The position numbers and the translations under genes were made by a program. DNA of 64,000 bases, taken from Chitinophagaceae bacterium (GTDB lineage Bacteria; Bacteroidota; Bacteroidia; Chitinophagales; Chitinophagaceae). Of this stretch, positions 62,527 through 64,000 are shown in pieces; the stretch's first letter is position 1, and each line of letters opens with the position of its first letter. The stretch covers positions 124,001-188,000 of the forward strand of contig JAHBTJ010000003.1 in assembly GCA_019638595.1 (NCBI GenBank). The letters are read 5' to 3'. Under the pieces are notes generated by a model. It had not been told where the DNA came from. It saw nothing but the letters and a program-made list of their open reading frames with translations, and searched no databases.

Positions 62527-64000
62527 TCAAAACTCATAGAATAACTCTTTTTCACCGTATAACCTCTCTGCTATTATTTTATTACTGTGACAAACCTCAA
62601 TCAGTTTATTAGATTGGACTATTGGATTAGATTCATCTGTATACTTTATTGAACTAATAAATTCCAGCCAAGGCTCCATCCCCATTGCGTATACATAAAG
62701 CTCTTTGGGTTTAAATACGTCAACTAGCGCCTTCCCCCTTTCGTAATTTGAACCTGCCAATCTCCTTGAATTGTCCATATCTCTTGGCAGGTCCTCTGTT
62801 AACAAAGGTCCATATAGCCATGATAGCGGAGCACCATCACATTCCATTCCGAGAAATAGGCTATCTACCGATCCAATAATCTTAAAAACATTATGATATA
62901 CTTCAGGTTCAACGTTACAAGAATCTGCGGCAAATAATAACGAGTATTTTCCAACTTTAACATGATGACAAAGCTTTGCTCTAATATCCAAATCCGAATG
63001 TTCGCCTATAAAAGGGATTCCAGTAATTTTACAATTCCCCTTACCGACACTGTCAAATTCTCCAATTTCTATGACATTCTCAAATCCTAGAATATCAAAC
63101 ATCAACTTTAGACTAGGATCCTGCAACGAGCCGTTTCCTGATCTAGGAACAACAATTTGTCCGATTCTGTGCCTCAATGAGAGTAGCGTTTCAAATAGAA
63201 TATGATCTTGGTGGTTGTGCGTAATAATAACATAGTCGATTCTATCTGGCAAATGGGCTTCTGAATATCTTGATACGTCAGTACTATAGCCATGATAACT
63301 TATAACTGGATCTACGAAGACACTTACATCTTTTGTCTCAATAAGTATGCATGCATGGCCGAAATATCTCATTCTTACTTTATCACCACTATAGGGTACA
63401 TATTTAACTGGAGGAGTTTGCGTAAAAAAACTATAAAAAAGCTCTATATCTTTTTCTTGTATCTTTAGCATGTCCACCATTTGTTGCACACTGCCCGGAT
63501 TTCTTCTCATTTTACTTAATAAGTCAATTGCAGGGTGTCGAAAAGGAATATCGACATGAATTACGTTTGGTTCATCTAGCCGAGGTGTACTTAAAACAAA
63601 TGGACGTTCGTCATTATTTGTAATCCAAAGTGCTATGCTCTGTGAGGTTTCATCATAACAACAGCTATTATACAGTAGTTTTTCAAAAAATCGAAATGAG
63701 GGATTGTTATTCAAATCGTACACCAGTTCAACATAACCTTTTAAGACATCAGGAACCTTTTTATAAATCTCATCCATCGAGTAGCCTTTAGCTGATGATT
63801 TTAATAAATCATTGAGCTCCTTGATCGCTTTTGAAAATTCAATCTGATATTTTTTTTTCTCAATCGTATAGTCTTTCAAAGCTATGGCTTCTTGTTTTCT
63901 TTCCCTTTCAAAGTCAACAAACGGTCCCCCGCGCATTTTGGGATTTTTAGCAGCCGCTGCGTGAATTTGTGGGTTTTGAATATAGGAATTTAGAATTTTA
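62527..64000 (-). CDS. MBL-fold metallo-hydrolase, 5' end beyond the window
   Basis: The metal site HNHQDHILFE (H-x-H-x-D-H) lies about 240 residues in, with FGHACILIETKDVSVFVDP before it and LFAADSCNVEPE after; the end (LYVYAMGMEPWLEFI) is conserved-looking. The frame is open through the first in-window Met at 63936 to the window edge (LNSYIQNPQIHAAAAKNPKM), so the start is outside. Such proteins occur in natural-product clusters with unknown substrates. The gap 62268-62526 to the ABC gene has no feature I can support. Confidence 0.85.
   Translation of the reverse strand, partial: KILNSYIQNPQIHAAAAKNPKMRGGPFVDFERERKQEAIALKDYTIEKKKYQIEFSKAIKELNDLLKSSAKGYSMDEIYKKVPDVLKGYVELVYDLNNNPSFRFFEKLLYNSCCYDETSQSIALWITNNDERPFVLSTPRLDEPNVIHVDIPFRHPAIDLLSKMRRNPGSVQQMVDMLKIQEKDIELFYSFFTQTPPVKYVPYSGDKVRMRYFGHACILIETKDVSVFVDPVISYHGYSTDVSRYSEAHLPDRIDYVIITHNHQDHILFETLLSLRHRIGQIVVPRSGNGSLQDPSLKLMFDILGFENVIEIGEFDSVGKGNCKITGIPFIGEHSDLDIRAKLCHHVKVGKYSLLFAADSCNVEPEVYHNVFKIIGSVDSLFLGMECDGAPLSWLYGPLLTEDLPRDMDNSRRLAGSNYERGKALVDVFKPKELYVYAMGMEPWLEFISSIKYTDESNPIVQSNKLIEVCHSNKIIAERLYGEKELFYEF

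Overview
This window looks like chromosomal DNA from a Bacteroidota member, most likely a Chitinophagaceae-type organism (inference). The support is the recurrent -7 box TAnnTTTG upstream of transcription units, the scarcity of Shine-Dalgarno sites, many secreted proteins and lipoproteins, and gene types common in that group (GH29 fucosidase with accessory domains, sulfatase, di-heme peroxidase with MbnP, TPR histidine kinase).

Layout. (1) 0-14.8 kb is mostly housekeeping and glycan use: AraC regulator, hydroxyacid dehydrogenase, sulfatase, GT9 glycosyltransferase, threonylcarbamoyl-AMP synthase, dapD, EamA transporter, tRNA-Leu(CAG), fucosidase, an MbnP plus di-heme peroxidase pair, patatin phospholipase. 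(2) 14.8-37.3 kb is a defence island built on a type I-B CRISPR-Cas system. It has a 66-repeat array whose repeats change in four blocks (29, 31, 30, 29 nt). Next come cas2, cas1, a GxxExxY nuclease, cas4, a HAD protein and a small membrane protein; an AbiE-like toxin-antitoxin pair between 38-bp direct repeats; cas3-cas5-cas7-cas8 headed by a 46-aa cysteine-rich ORF; a second AbiE pair; two cas6 paralogues; a WYL regulator; and an AAA+ ATPase. (3) 37.4-51.1 kb holds redox genes, a histone H1-like protein, a Mg2+ P-type ATPase, a two-component system, and a run of one lipoprotein and two large secreted proteins of unknown function. (4) 51.2-55.5 kb is a decaying tandem duplication of a small lipoprotein locus. 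(5) 56.3 kb to the end is an AT-rich apparent natural-product cluster on the minus strand: MBL-fold protein (cut by the window edge), cyclic-peptide-type ABC exporter, type II thioesterase, QxxRW glycosyltransferase, stand-alone condensation domain and NodB-type deacetylase.

How it fits together. The strongest new observation is that three separate minus-strand promoters share one architecture: TGACAG, four bases, TGACAG, ten bases, then TAnnTTTG. They lie before the adaptation operon, upstream of the interference operon, and before the first cas6. The third overlaps the 3' end of the WYL gene. I infer a WYL-controlled CRISPR regulon that joins three physically separate cas units. The array is read on the minus strand: the crRNA handle is then ATTGAAAT and the leader lies beside cas2. 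Repeat blocks therefore run from oldest (left) to newest (right), recording stepwise replacement of the leader-proximal repeat, and two Cas6 paralogues are present that could process the different forms.
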